Of a stretch of DNA of 64,000 nucleotides, positions 31,068 to 38,517 are shown piece by piece. Numbering within the stretch: the first letter of the stretch is position 1; every line of letters starts with the position of its first letter. This stretch comes from Candidatus Calditenuaceae archaeon (GTDB lineage Archaea; Thermoproteota; Nitrososphaeria_A; Caldarchaeales; Calditenuaceae). The notes below the pieces were generated by a model. The model had not been told where the DNA came from and did not search any database. It saw only the letters and a list, made by a program, of their open reading frames with translations. Where the stretch lies: the NCBI GenBank assembly GCA_025059595.1, contig JANXDI010000029.1, forward strand, positions 62,001-126,000, read 5' to 3'. The translations under genes and the position numbers were made by a program.

Positions 31068-33968
31068 TCATTCAGTGTATATCCCAGGCCTTAGTGGAAC
31101 CGCGATGGAAGCCTTTCCAAGTGGGTCGAATTCAGCTTCCTCAGCTCTTACCACCTGAATGTCGCATCCCAATTCACTCTCAAGATACTCAAGATTAGAC
31201 TGATACAGGTTGAGCTCCTCTACGGCCACATTTTCTATGGTCTCTATGTTGTACCTTTGAATATAGCTTTGAATCATTTCAAAAAACCTTTTGGCGACGG
31301 TTTGGAGCCTTTGCCTATCTACATTGCCAGTCTTAACAATCTCGCTGATTATCGAGTTGTGTCCTCTCTGAGAAAGCATAGACCAATTTTCAGCAATTCT
31401 TCGAATGAGCTGTACCATGGACTTTCTGGCGACGTAGATGTATACTTTTGAGGGTTTCTGTTTTGTCGTTTGTGTTATGCTTCTGATGTCCTCGATGAGG
31501 TTTTCGAGGACTTCGTCTCTTAGGATTAGTTCTTCTCTTTGGGGAGCCTCTATGCTGGGCCACTTCGCAAGGGAGACATATCCGGTTCCGCCAATTCTGT
31601 TCCATGCCTCCTCCGCCGTGAAGGGGGCTACAACTGAGAGCATCTTGACCCACGACTCTAAGAGGAGCTTGGCAGCGGGTCCCAGGGTTCCGCCCCTTCT
31701 TCTAAGATATTTTCGCCACAAATTCTCCGTCTCGTAGAGGATTTTTGAAGCGGCGGTGCGCGTCTTGAGAGTGTTTAAGCTCTCTTCAATTTCGCGTATA
31801 ATGAGCTTGAGACGTGATACGACCCAGTTGTCAGCCTCTTGCCACTCTTCGCCAAATGTTGAGCTTGCGTATTCGCCAATTATTCTCAAGAAGTTGTCTA
31901 GGTATTTTCGCGCCGCTTCAGCGTTCTTCCACTTCCAGTCTGGGTCGTCCATGTCCTCCGCGGAAAGTATTATTGCTAGCCTCGTGGCATCGGCTCCAAC
32001 TCGCGAGATGGCATCCTTCAGAGAGACGAATATGCCTCGGCTCTTGTGCATCTCCTCTCCTTCGATTCTGACCATGCCATTGACTCCCACGGAGCGGGGC
32101 CACTTTTCAGGTGGGAATAAAGCCACGTGCTGAAATATGTAGAATGTGAGGTGGTTGGGCAGCAATTCCTTGGCTGATACTCTCAAATCTACTGGATACC
32201 AGTAGTCATACTCCTCTCTCATTGTCTCAATGATGCCCCTGTTTATTCCTGTCCTCCTCGATAACTCCTCGGGGTCCCCACGCCCCCTGAAAACATAGTC
32301 CAGTAGCTCAAGATTCAGTTGCGTGGGTTTGACCTCCCCGCTGTTTAAGTATTTGCTTATCGTGTAAAGGGCCTGGTAGACGGTTGAGTCGCTGAGGGTC
32401 TCGACTTTCCAAGATGCGTCGAAGGGGAACTTCGTTCCGAGGCCAGTCTTCCTTGTGCAGGGCCAATCCCGCAGCCAGTCGACAACGTTTAGGAACCACT
32501 GCCTCGCACCTTCCGGATAAATTTTCATGTTCCTTGAGATGTGCGTCCTGACCTGTTCCTTCCAGTCCTCATCACTGTAAGTTATGAACCACTGGTCCTC
32601 CACAATCTTGACTAGGCAACGGTCTCCGCTTCTGCATATCACTGGCTGGGGGAGGTCGTACATTATTTCGCCGAGCCTGTCCTCCAGAAGTCGGGCTTTG
32701 ACTCTTTCACGTGCATCTCTGACCGTTAAGCCACGATATTCGCCACAGAGCTCGTTTAGGACTCCTCCGTAGAACTCCATGGCGTAAATATTCTGTGTCA
32801 AGTCTTCTAGTTTCGCGTCTGTTGAGACGTTTATTCCAGCCCTCTCTACGGCCTCAATCGCCGGGTGAGGTGGGAGGTCGGGCGTTGAAATTATGTTGAG
32901 TGGAGTTAGCTCTTCAAGGACGCTAGTCCTCAGTCCAAAACTTCTCAACTTGTCTGGTCTCAGCTTAAGCTCTTTAATTCCCGCGTAGTCGTATGGCGCG
33001 TGGCTGGGGACGCTGTAGACGACCCCAGTTCCGAGGTTGGGGTCCACGAAGTCCGCGGGCAGTATAATCAGCCGTTTACCCGTGATTGGTGCCGTGCAGT
33101 ATCTTCCAATAAGTTCGCGGCCGCTGCGAGTCTTACCCTCCACTGATACTTTCTTGTGCTGCTCCTTAAGCTTGGATAACGCCTCGCCGCTCACCACAAT
33201 CTTGGCTTCATTTAGCTCAGCCACTACATATTCTGCGTCCGGCTTGACCCATACGTTGGTCGCGCCGAAGATCGTCTCGGGGCGTAGAGTTGAAGCTGCG
33301 AGATAAACGTCCTCACCCTCCAGCTTGAAGAAGACGAGCGTGAACTCCACAGGTGAGACCCCTTCACCCACAAGCCTGTCGTGGTCTCCCGTTGGGCTTT
33401 CGCAGACAGGACACCAGACGACAGGGTGAGAGCCCTTCCTGAGCCGCCCCAGCTCGTAGAGGGTCAGATACTGCCACTCTATGAACCTGCTATAGTAAGG
33501 ATGGAGATCGGATGTGTAGAACTCTCTCCTCCAATCAACTGAGAACCCCATGAGCTTAACAATTTCCCTGTTCTCGTTCGTGTAGTATTGGCTGATAAAA
33601 GCCGGGTCGGTGAACTTCGGAAGGAGTTCCTCAGGCACCCTGTCTATTTCCTTAAGCATCCTCAAGACAGTCGGGTCGTTTCTTTTCAGCCTCTCTGCTG
33701 TCCCAGCGACGGCTTCCCCTGTCCAGTGCCATGCCCAGGGGAAGAGAACGTTATACCCCTTCATCCTCAAGTATCTGGCATACATGTCCACCCTAGTGGC
33801 TGTGAATCCATGTCCAACGTGGAGTGGGCCGTTCTGATAGGAGTAGGGAAAGGTTACGAAGATTTTGGGTCTATCTGGATCTGGGTCAGCCTCGAAGATC
33901 TTATCCTCGAACATCTTCTTCGCCCATTTCTCCTCGTATGAAATGGCTGAGCGGGGTGGCATCCTCAT
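31068..33968 (-). CDS. leuS: Leucyl-tRNA synthetase
   Basis: 966 residues, archaeal/eukaryotic-type LeuRS. Class I HIGH motif HVGHG near the N-terminus (FPYSYQNGPLHVGHG), an inserted CP1 editing domain (STLRPETIFGATNVWV and the YDYAGI region), zinc cysteines CPVCESPTGDHD, and the WLRDWPCTRKTGLGTKFP catalytic-core segment. The KMSKS loop reads EEMHKSRG: the catalytic second Lys is kept but the first Lys and the Ser differ from consensus. The C-terminal VPLRPGIYTE end is intact. I prefer the ATG at 33968 (or 33962), because a TATA box (33988-33996) sits 24-30 bp upstream. The longer frame to 34055 would start inside thiL. Confidence 0.95.
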   Translation of the reverse strand: MRMPPRSAISYEEKWAKKMFEDKIFEADPDPDRPKIFVTFPYSYQNGPLHVGHGFTATRVDMYARYLRMKGYNVLFPWAWHWTGEAVAGTAERLKRNDPTVLRMLKEIDRVPEELLPKFTDPAFISQYYTNENREIVKLMGFSVDWRREFYTSDLHPYYSRFIEWQYLTLYELGRLRKGSHPVVWCPVCESPTGDHDRLVGEGVSPVEFTLVFFKLEGEDVYLAASTLRPETIFGATNVWVKPDAEYVVAELNEAKIVVSGEALSKLKEQHKKVSVEGKTRSGRELIGRYCTAPITGKRLIILPADFVDPNLGTGVVYSVPSHAPYDYAGIKELKLRPDKLRSFGLRTSVLEELTPLNIISTPDLPPHPAIEAVERAGINVSTDAKLEDLTQNIYAMEFYGGVLNELCGEYRGLTVRDARERVKARLLEDRLGEIMYDLPQPVICRSGDRCLVKIVEDQWFITYSDEDWKEQVRTHISRNMKIYPEGARQWFLNVVDWLRDWPCTRKTGLGTKFPFDASWKVETLSDSTVYQALYTISKYLNSGEVKPTQLNLELLDYVFRGRGDPEELSRRTGINRGIIETMREEYDYWYPVDLRVSAKELLPNHLTFYIFQHVALFPPEKWPRSVGVNGMVRIEGEEMHKSRGIFVSLKDAISRVGADATRLAIILSAEDMDDPDWKWKNAEAARKYLDNFLRIIGEYASSTFGEEWQEADNWVVSRLKLIIREIEESLNTLKTRTAASKILYETENLWRKYLRRRGGTLGPAAKLLLESWVKMLSVVAPFTAEEAWNRIGGTGYVSLAKWPSIEAPQREELILRDEVLENLIEDIRSITQTTKQKPSKVYIYVARKSMVQLIRRIAENWSMLSQRGHNSIISEIVKTGNVDRQRLQTVAKRFFEMIQSYIQRYNIETIENVAVEELNLYQSNLEYLESELGCDIQVVRAEEAEFDPLGKASIAVPLRPGIYTE

Positions 33969-33987
33969 AGACTTTAAAAAACGGTGT

Positions 33988-33996
33988 TCATATATG
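33988..33996 (-). promoter_or_regulatory. TATA box for leuS
   Basis: CATATATGA on the minus strand, centred 24 bp before ATG 33968 and 30 bp before ATG 33962. It lies in the short gap after thiL, so leuS can be transcribed independently of the CoA/thiamine operon. Confidence 0.5.
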
Positions 33997-34036
33997 TTGA
34001 GGGGCATGCATAGAGAGCCAAGTACGGGCCATAGTT

Positions 34037-35023
34037 TCAGCGGAAGTGTCTCCAACCTCTTCCGCTCAAGTGGTAAGTCTTACCATAAATCTTAACTGAG
34101 ATTGACTTCCCCTCAGTTACTCTTCCAATGGGGATTAGGTTTGACCCCATCTTCTCAAGCAGATTCGCAGCCTCATCAAACCTATCACGAGGAATGGTCA
34201 GGACAAGCTCATACTCCTCCCCTCCCCTGAACACCGCCTCGACCAAGTCGATGTCGTAGGTGGCTGCATATTCCTTCGCTAACGGGTCTATTGGGGGGTC
34301 AGTCACCTCAAGACTCACTTTACTCCAGCGTGATATTTCATAGAGACAGGACTCGAGGCCGTCACTCGAGTCTATTGAGGCTGTCGCTAGCCTCGCCCTC
34401 CCTAGGGCTATACCCTCCTTTAATCTCGGTTTTGGGTTGTATACTGAGTCTAGTAGTGGTTGCCATCTGGTGTCGAAGTTTGAGTTAAATGTGGCATGAA
34501 GGCCCGTGGCGGTTTTTCCGAAAAGTCCCGTGACCGCGATGATGTCACCTGGTCGCGCTCTATCGCGCGGAATTGGGGCCTCAGAGTATCCAACCCCCAC
34601 AACGCCTACGATAATTTCGTTAGCTTGATTGGTGTCTCCTGCGATGACTTCTCCACCGTAAAGGCGCGCAGCATCGAGAATCCCTGACCAAAGTTCAAGA
34701 AACTCTGCGCCCCTCATCATTTTCGGGAGACCTAGCTCAATAATGAAATAGAGGGGTTGGGCTCCTTTTGCCGCGAAGTCGCTTACAACGCTTACGATTG
34801 CTTTTGAGCCGGCCTGGCGTAGCGTCATTCCTGGTGGAACGTCGGTTGAGGAGACCAGCATATCTCCTGAGACGATTACGGGCCCTTTGACTGGTATTTC
34901 CACAGCATCATCGCCCACTTGAAGCCTACTCCCCTCAACCCGGCTGAGGGAGTTCAGAATTTTGGATAACACCCAGTCCTCCCCTAACTCAGCTAAAACT
35001 CTCTCCTCGTCACTTTCTCTCAA
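34037..35023 (-). CDS. thiL: Thiamine-monophosphate kinase
   Basis: 328 residues from the TTG at 35023. Motifs: LQVGDDAVEI (metal and ATP binding), SGDMLVSSTDVPPGM, SKAIVSVVSDFAAKGA, VIAGDTNQ, ASIDSSDGL and GGEEYELVLTI, the full AIR-synthase-like ThiL set. It phosphorylates thiamine phosphate to the diphosphate cofactor. The TTG is preceded by AGGGGAGG with a 7-base spacer, which picks it over TTG 35056, and gives MRESDEERVLAELGEDW. It overlaps the end of panE by 14 bases, so it is the distal gene of the CoA operon. The thiamine-regulator-like ThiN protein at 49185 is elsewhere in the window. Confidence 0.94.
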   Translation of the reverse strand: MRESDEERVLAELGEDWVLSKILNSLSRVEGSRLQVGDDAVEIPVKGPVIVSGDMLVSSTDVPPGMTLRQAGSKAIVSVVSDFAAKGAQPLYFIIELGLPKMMRGAEFLELWSGILDAARLYGGEVIAGDTNQANEIIVGVVGVGYSEAPIPRDRARPGDIIAVTGLFGKTATGLHATFNSNFDTRWQPLLDSVYNPKPRLKEGIALGRARLATASIDSSDGLESCLYEISRWSKVSLEVTDPPIDPLAKEYAATYDIDLVEAVFRGGEEYELVLTIPRDRFDEAANLLEKMGSNLIPIGRVTEGKSISVKIYGKTYHLSGRGWRHFR

Positions 35024-35948
35024 GTGCTTGCCTCCCCTGCTCAATCGCGAGAACAAGCTGAGTCAAAATTGTATTGAGTGGCGCGGCTTTGCCTTCGTCT
35101 CGCAGTATCCTCGCGATGGCGCCGTTGATGAACTCTATCTCGGTCTTACGCCCCCTCTCGATGTCTTGAAGCATGGAGGACTTGTTCTCAGAGGTTGAAA
35201 TAATCGCCTCGTGAACAACTTTTTTCAATTCAACGCTCGACAGCCTCACTCCAAGAACTCTTCCAGCCTCAACTCCTTCGTCAACCAGCTCGTTAACCAG
35301 CTCTCCCAACACGGGGATTTTCAGAATCTCACCGTTCCGCAGCCTGAGTAGGGCTGTGAGGGGGTTTATCACGGAGTTAACTATGAGCTTTGTCACTATC
35401 TGTGGGTAGACGTTATCCGTGACTGATGTCTTTAAACCAAGCCTGGTTAACTCTTCCGCAACACGTTTTATCTGATTTTTCTGAGTGGTGGTTGCTGGGT
35501 GCCCTCCGAGGACTGTCTCGCCGTTGTACGCATGGAAGACCCTGTTGAGGCCTGTAAGTGTCGAGGCTTGCATTGTGCAGCCTCCTATTATTCTCTCTGG
35601 ACCTAAGATTTCTGCGAGCTTTTTGACGTTGTTCAAACCGTTCTGAACCGTGACGACTAAACAGCTCTCGGGGAGATACGGTAAAATCATCTCGGCAACC
35701 GGTCCTGTGTCGTAGGATTTGACGCATATTATGCAGACATCCGCGTCTAGTGCCGTGCTCGGGTCTGTTGAGCATTCGGGCCAAGCCCTTATCGTTGAAC
35801 TTTCCTCCTCAACGACTACACCCTCAGAGCTTATCGCCTCGGCCGCCTCCGTCCTCCGCGTCAGAATCTCGACATCTCCACCGTGACTACTCATGATGCC
35901 GGCGAATAGTATACCCAACGCCCCCGCCCCTACGATAAGTGTCTTCAT
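35010..35948 (-). CDS. panE: 2-dehydropantoate 2-reductase (ketopantoate reductase)
   Basis: 312 residues of the ApbA/PanE family. N-terminal NAD(P) motif TLIVGAGALGILFAGIM, the conserved VQNGLNN segment with the substrate-side Asn, and the C-terminal KLIVNSVINPLTALL with catalytic Lys and Asn, then SSMLQDIERGRKTEIEFINGAI. It reduces ketopantoate to pantoate. It overlaps panB upstream by 4 bases and thiL downstream. With PanB, pantoate kinase and phosphopantothenate synthetase it completes the archaeal path from ketoisovalerate to 4'-phosphopantothenate in one transcription unit. ATG at 35948 starts directly at the Rossmann strand, the normal family form. Confidence 0.93.
   Translation of the reverse strand: MKTLIVGAGALGILFAGIMSSHGGDVEILTRRTEAAEAISSEGVVVEEESSTIRAWPECSTDPSTALDADVCIICVKSYDTGPVAEMILPYLPESCLVVTVQNGLNNVKKLAEILGPERIIGGCTMQASTLTGLNRVFHAYNGETVLGGHPATTTQKNQIKRVAEELTRLGLKTSVTDNVYPQIVTKLIVNSVINPLTALLRLRNGEILKIPVLGELVNELVDEGVEAGRVLGVRLSSVELKKVVHEAIISTSENKSSMLQDIERGRKTEIEFINGAIARILRDEGKAAPLNTILTQLVLAIEQGRQALERK
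35031..35038 (-). promoter_or_regulatory. Ribosome-binding site deciding the thiL start
   Basis: AGGGGAGG on the minus strand, 7 bases before the TTG at 35023, inside the coding end of panE. It is a strong Shine-Dalgarno match and makes TTG 35023 the likely thiL start, coupled to panE translation. Confidence 0.6.
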
Positions 35949-36796
35949 CCCAATTTTCCGACTCTCGCGAGAAACTCTTCATGCTCCTCCTTTTTCATGT
36001 GCTTTGTGTATTCCTCAGATGGGAAGAGGCCTTCAAGGACCTCGGACTTATATCTTGAAACCGCATCTATTACAGTCTGGGCTAGGTCTACATATTTCTT
36101 GGAAAAGGGTGGCGACTTGTCGTAAAGTCCAAGTAGGTCGTGAAGAACTAAGACCTGACCGTCACATCCCGGTCCAGAGCCTATTCCAATTAAGGGTATC
36201 GATATGTGGTTAGCTATGTATTCTGCTACCTCGGCTGTCACGTATTCGGCCACTATCGCGAAGGCCCCTGCCCTCTCTAACGCCCTCGCGTCTTCCACGA
36301 TTTTTATGGCGTCTTCAGCACTTTTAGCAGTCAGCCTAAAGCCAGTGTTCATAGCAGCGCTCTGAGGCGTGAGTCCAATATGCCCCATAACGGGAATACC
36401 CGCTTGAACTATGGCCTTCACGGTCTCCTCGCATTCGCGGCCTCCTTCGAGCTTTACAGCGTCAACCATTCCCTCCTTAACCATGCGGCCGGCGTTCCTA
36501 ACCGCCTCACGCTTAGAGACCTGAAAGGACATGAAAGGCATGTCACCGACGACAAGCGCCCTCTCTACCCCTCGGGAAACTGATTTCGAGAAGGTTATCA
36601 TCTCACTCAGCTTCACAAACCTCGTATCCTTGTAGCCCATCATGACCATGGAGGCCGAGTCTCCCACCAAGACTATGTCCACTCCAGCTTGGTCGACGAG
36701 GCGCGCGAAAGCGTAGTCATAAGCGGTTATCATGACTATTTTCCGCCCCTGCTTCTTGAAGTTGATTATGTCCCTTACTGTTAGCTTCTCGTTCAT
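35945..36796 (-). CDS. panB: 3-methyl-2-oxobutanoate hydroxymethyltransferase
   Basis: 283 residues, family length. Motifs: ITAYDYAFARLVDQAGVD, LVGDSASMVMMGY (metal Asp), VGDMPFMSF, VKLEGG (Lys and Glu), GHIGLTPQSA and GIGSGPGCDGQVLVLHD (Gly-rich and His/Asp). It adds a hydroxymethyl group to alpha-ketoisovalerate to give ketopantoate, with a C1-tetrahydropterin donor. It overlaps the upstream PPS gene and the downstream panE by 4 bases at each end, so it is tightly coupled. The sequence agrees well with both bacterial and archaeal PanB; no unusual residue is noticed. Confidence 0.95.
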   Translation of the reverse strand: MNEKLTVRDIINFKKQGRKIVMITAYDYAFARLVDQAGVDIVLVGDSASMVMMGYKDTRFVKLSEMITFSKSVSRGVERALVVGDMPFMSFQVSKREAVRNAGRMVKEGMVDAVKLEGGRECEETVKAIVQAGIPVMGHIGLTPQSAAMNTGFRLTAKSAEDAIKIVEDARALERAGAFAIVAEYVTAEVAEYIANHISIPLIGIGSGPGCDGQVLVLHDLLGLYDKSPPFSKKYVDLAQTVIDAVSRYKSEVLEGLFPSEEYTKHMKKEEHEEFLARVGKLG

Positions 36797-37560
36797 TCCA
36801 GCTCCTCCAGCCCTGTTAATCGTGATAGACGCCTCAATATGAGTTCTATCATTCTCTTGAGGTTTTCTTGATTGTTGTGTGATAGGAAGATTTTTTCAAG
36901 CTCCTCAGGCGCTGAGCATCTAAGCTCCTCCACATTCCTACAGAGGTTAGGCATGGCCCTGACGACATTATCCACTATTGTTATCGTGGCAGCTCTCGAG
37001 GTACGGGATAGAGGATTGAGGTCTACGGCAATTATCTTCTTGCCAAGCGCGACGAGCTTCTCTGCGCGGTCTCCATCCTCCAAAGGCACGAGCACCGTGT
37101 CCGCACCATAAATGCCAACCTTAGAGACAAACCTCCTTTGACTACTGAGCCCCGGAATCTCTACCAAATCTTCATCGCCCAGCACCACCCCGGCGCCCCG
37201 GCTCAACAGATACTCCTTAATCCTCCTCACCCTCTCCTCCGACCTATGGAAGAGGTTGACCTCGATTCGGGCGTTGAGGAGCCTTGAGAGCCCTACTATT
37301 TCGTCTGGGACTAAGGCGGCTGTGTTGCCGTTTACGGAGATTACGGGGTTTTTAGAGAGGAGTAGCAGTGCTGCCGCGGCTCTTGTCGCTTGTGCAGCGG
37401 GCGGATGGGTCTCCTCCCCGAGAATATAGTCGATTGCTTCTCCTCTTCCGTGTGCTAAGAGGCCCTGGGGGACAACGAGGCCCGAGTGGAAACCCTCCAC
37501 AATCTTCTGCCTAGTTATGAGCGACGCGTAGCGGGGATGGTCTCTAGGTATCTCCTCCAC
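36793..37560 (-). CDS. 4-phosphopantoate--beta-alanine ligase (phosphopantothenate synthetase)
   Basis: 255 residues of the archaeal PPS family (COG1701 type). Seen: EIPRDHPRYASLITRQKIVEG at the N-terminus, the nucleotide-binding GLLAHGRGEAIDYILGE, ISVNGNTAAL, the EVNLFHRSEERV segment, VYGADTVLVPLEDGDRAEKL-type loop and VDLNPLSRTSRAATITIVDN. It joins 4-phosphopantoate and beta-alanine with ATP, the step that replaces bacterial PanC/CoaA in archaea. GTG at 37560, overlapping the end of the pantoate kinase gene by 46 bases in another frame. The two consecutive enzymes of the pathway are thus adjacent and coupled. Confidence 0.92.
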   Translation of the reverse strand: MEEIPRDHPRYASLITRQKIVEGFHSGLVVPQGLLAHGRGEAIDYILGEETHPPAAQATRAAAALLLLSKNPVISVNGNTAALVPDEIVGLSRLLNARIEVNLFHRSEERVRRIKEYLLSRGAGVVLGDEDLVEIPGLSSQRRFVSKVGIYGADTVLVPLEDGDRAEKLVALGKKIIAVDLNPLSRTSRAATITIVDNVVRAMPNLCRNVEELRCSAPEELEKIFLSHNNQENLKRMIELILRRLSRLTGLEELE

Positions 37561-38450
37561 TCAACCTCACCTGGTCTGAAGACCCTCACTACTGGAAGAT
37601 AACTCCCTATATTTTTAGCAACCTCCGCGGCATCTCGCCTTTCAGCTACCAAAACCAAGACTCTCTTCTTCACATACCAGCCCAACAACATAGAAGAGAC
37701 AGGCTTGACAATTTCTTCCACTTTCTCGTCCACCAAGCCTAGAGCCCTTGAAAAACTGTTTGAGAGGGTGAGGAAGAGCTCGAGGTTAGGGTTCTCTAGA
37801 AAGAGTCTGTAAGCCTTCTTACCCGCCTCAATTATTTTTTCGAGGTGTATTGAAAGGAGGTCTCTTGTCGGGAGTTTCCCGAGTTCTGAGGTCAAGACCA
37901 CGACCTCCTCATTTATTTTTATGCTTTCCACTTCGCCGATGCCGGGGGCGCCTGGACTCTTCCTCAAGGCTAGGCCGAACCCATCCCAGATGGAAAGGAC
38001 GTCTCCAAGTCCCGTCCCATGTTTTACCTCTGAAACGTGGGCCTTCAAAGCCGCGTCCAACGTATTAATTCTCCCGGCCAAAGCGAAGCACGCCGCGACG
38101 GCGATGCTTGACGAGGCGCTGAAGGCATAACCAGCCCCAGGGATACACGACCCAGTCAAATTTATAGAGAAGCCCCTCCCCAATTCCGCGTAAATGTGGG
38201 CTGCGGGGCCCGAGTCAATTTTCTCTCCCCCAAACCACACTCCCTCTCCTTCATCAACAACGCACTTAAGACCAGGCTCGATGACAAGCCCAGCGCCGAG
38301 GGAGCCTGTATGCTCCGCACGCTCATGAAAAACAGGGTAAAAGAAGCCAGTCAGATGAAGTGGGACCTCAAAGACGAGGCCACTGATACACGAACTTCTT
38401 GATGCACTTATTCGTTCATCTTTAGAGTCTCGTTGCCGAACCCTGCTCAT
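37515..38450 (-). CDS. Pantoate kinase
   Basis: 311 residues of the GHMP kinase superfamily. The archaeal pantoate kinase core starts at FEVPLHLTGFFYPV (residues about 28-41), then HTGSLGAGLVIEPG, GSCIPGAGYAFSASSSIAVA (the GHMP ATP loop, P-x-G-x-G-x-x-x-S-S) and GTGLGDVLSIW. It phosphorylates pantoate, the archaeal replacement for the pantothenate kinase route. The first about 25 residues (MSRVRQRDSKDERISASRS) look unlike the family and may be an extension, but no other ATG, GTG or TTG occurs in frame before the core. First gene of the CoA operon. An ACTTTTAACG element lies about 29 bp upstream on the minus strand. Confidence 0.9.
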   Translation of the reverse strand: MSRVRQRDSKDERISASRSSCISGLVFEVPLHLTGFFYPVFHERAEHTGSLGAGLVIEPGLKCVVDEGEGVWFGGEKIDSGPAAHIYAELGRGFSINLTGSCIPGAGYAFSASSSIAVAACFALAGRINTLDAALKAHVSEVKHGTGLGDVLSIWDGFGLALRKSPGAPGIGEVESIKINEEVVVLTSELGKLPTRDLLSIHLEKIIEAGKKAYRLFLENPNLELFLTLSNSFSRALGLVDEKVEEIVKPVSSMLLGWYVKKRVLVLVAERRDAAEVAKNIGSYLPVVRVFRPGEVEWRRYLETIPATRRS

Positions 38451-38486
38451 ACGGGCTATTTATCAACGTGATTCGACTCGTTAAAA

Positions 38487-38496
38487 GTTTATTTGG
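38487..38496 (+). promoter_or_regulatory. TATA-like element for the molybdenum hydroxylase gene
   Basis: GTTTATTTGG is centred about 28 bp before the ATG at 38518, in the 67-bp gap shared with the divergent pantoate kinase gene. Confidence 0.4.
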
Positions 38497-38517
38497 AATA
38501 ATCGTAGAGTATGAGTT

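Noticed and set aside
33969..34055. Longer LeuRS start
   Set aside because: It would begin inside thiL and before the TATA box at 33988-33996; the family N-terminus begins near MRMPPRSAISYEEKW.
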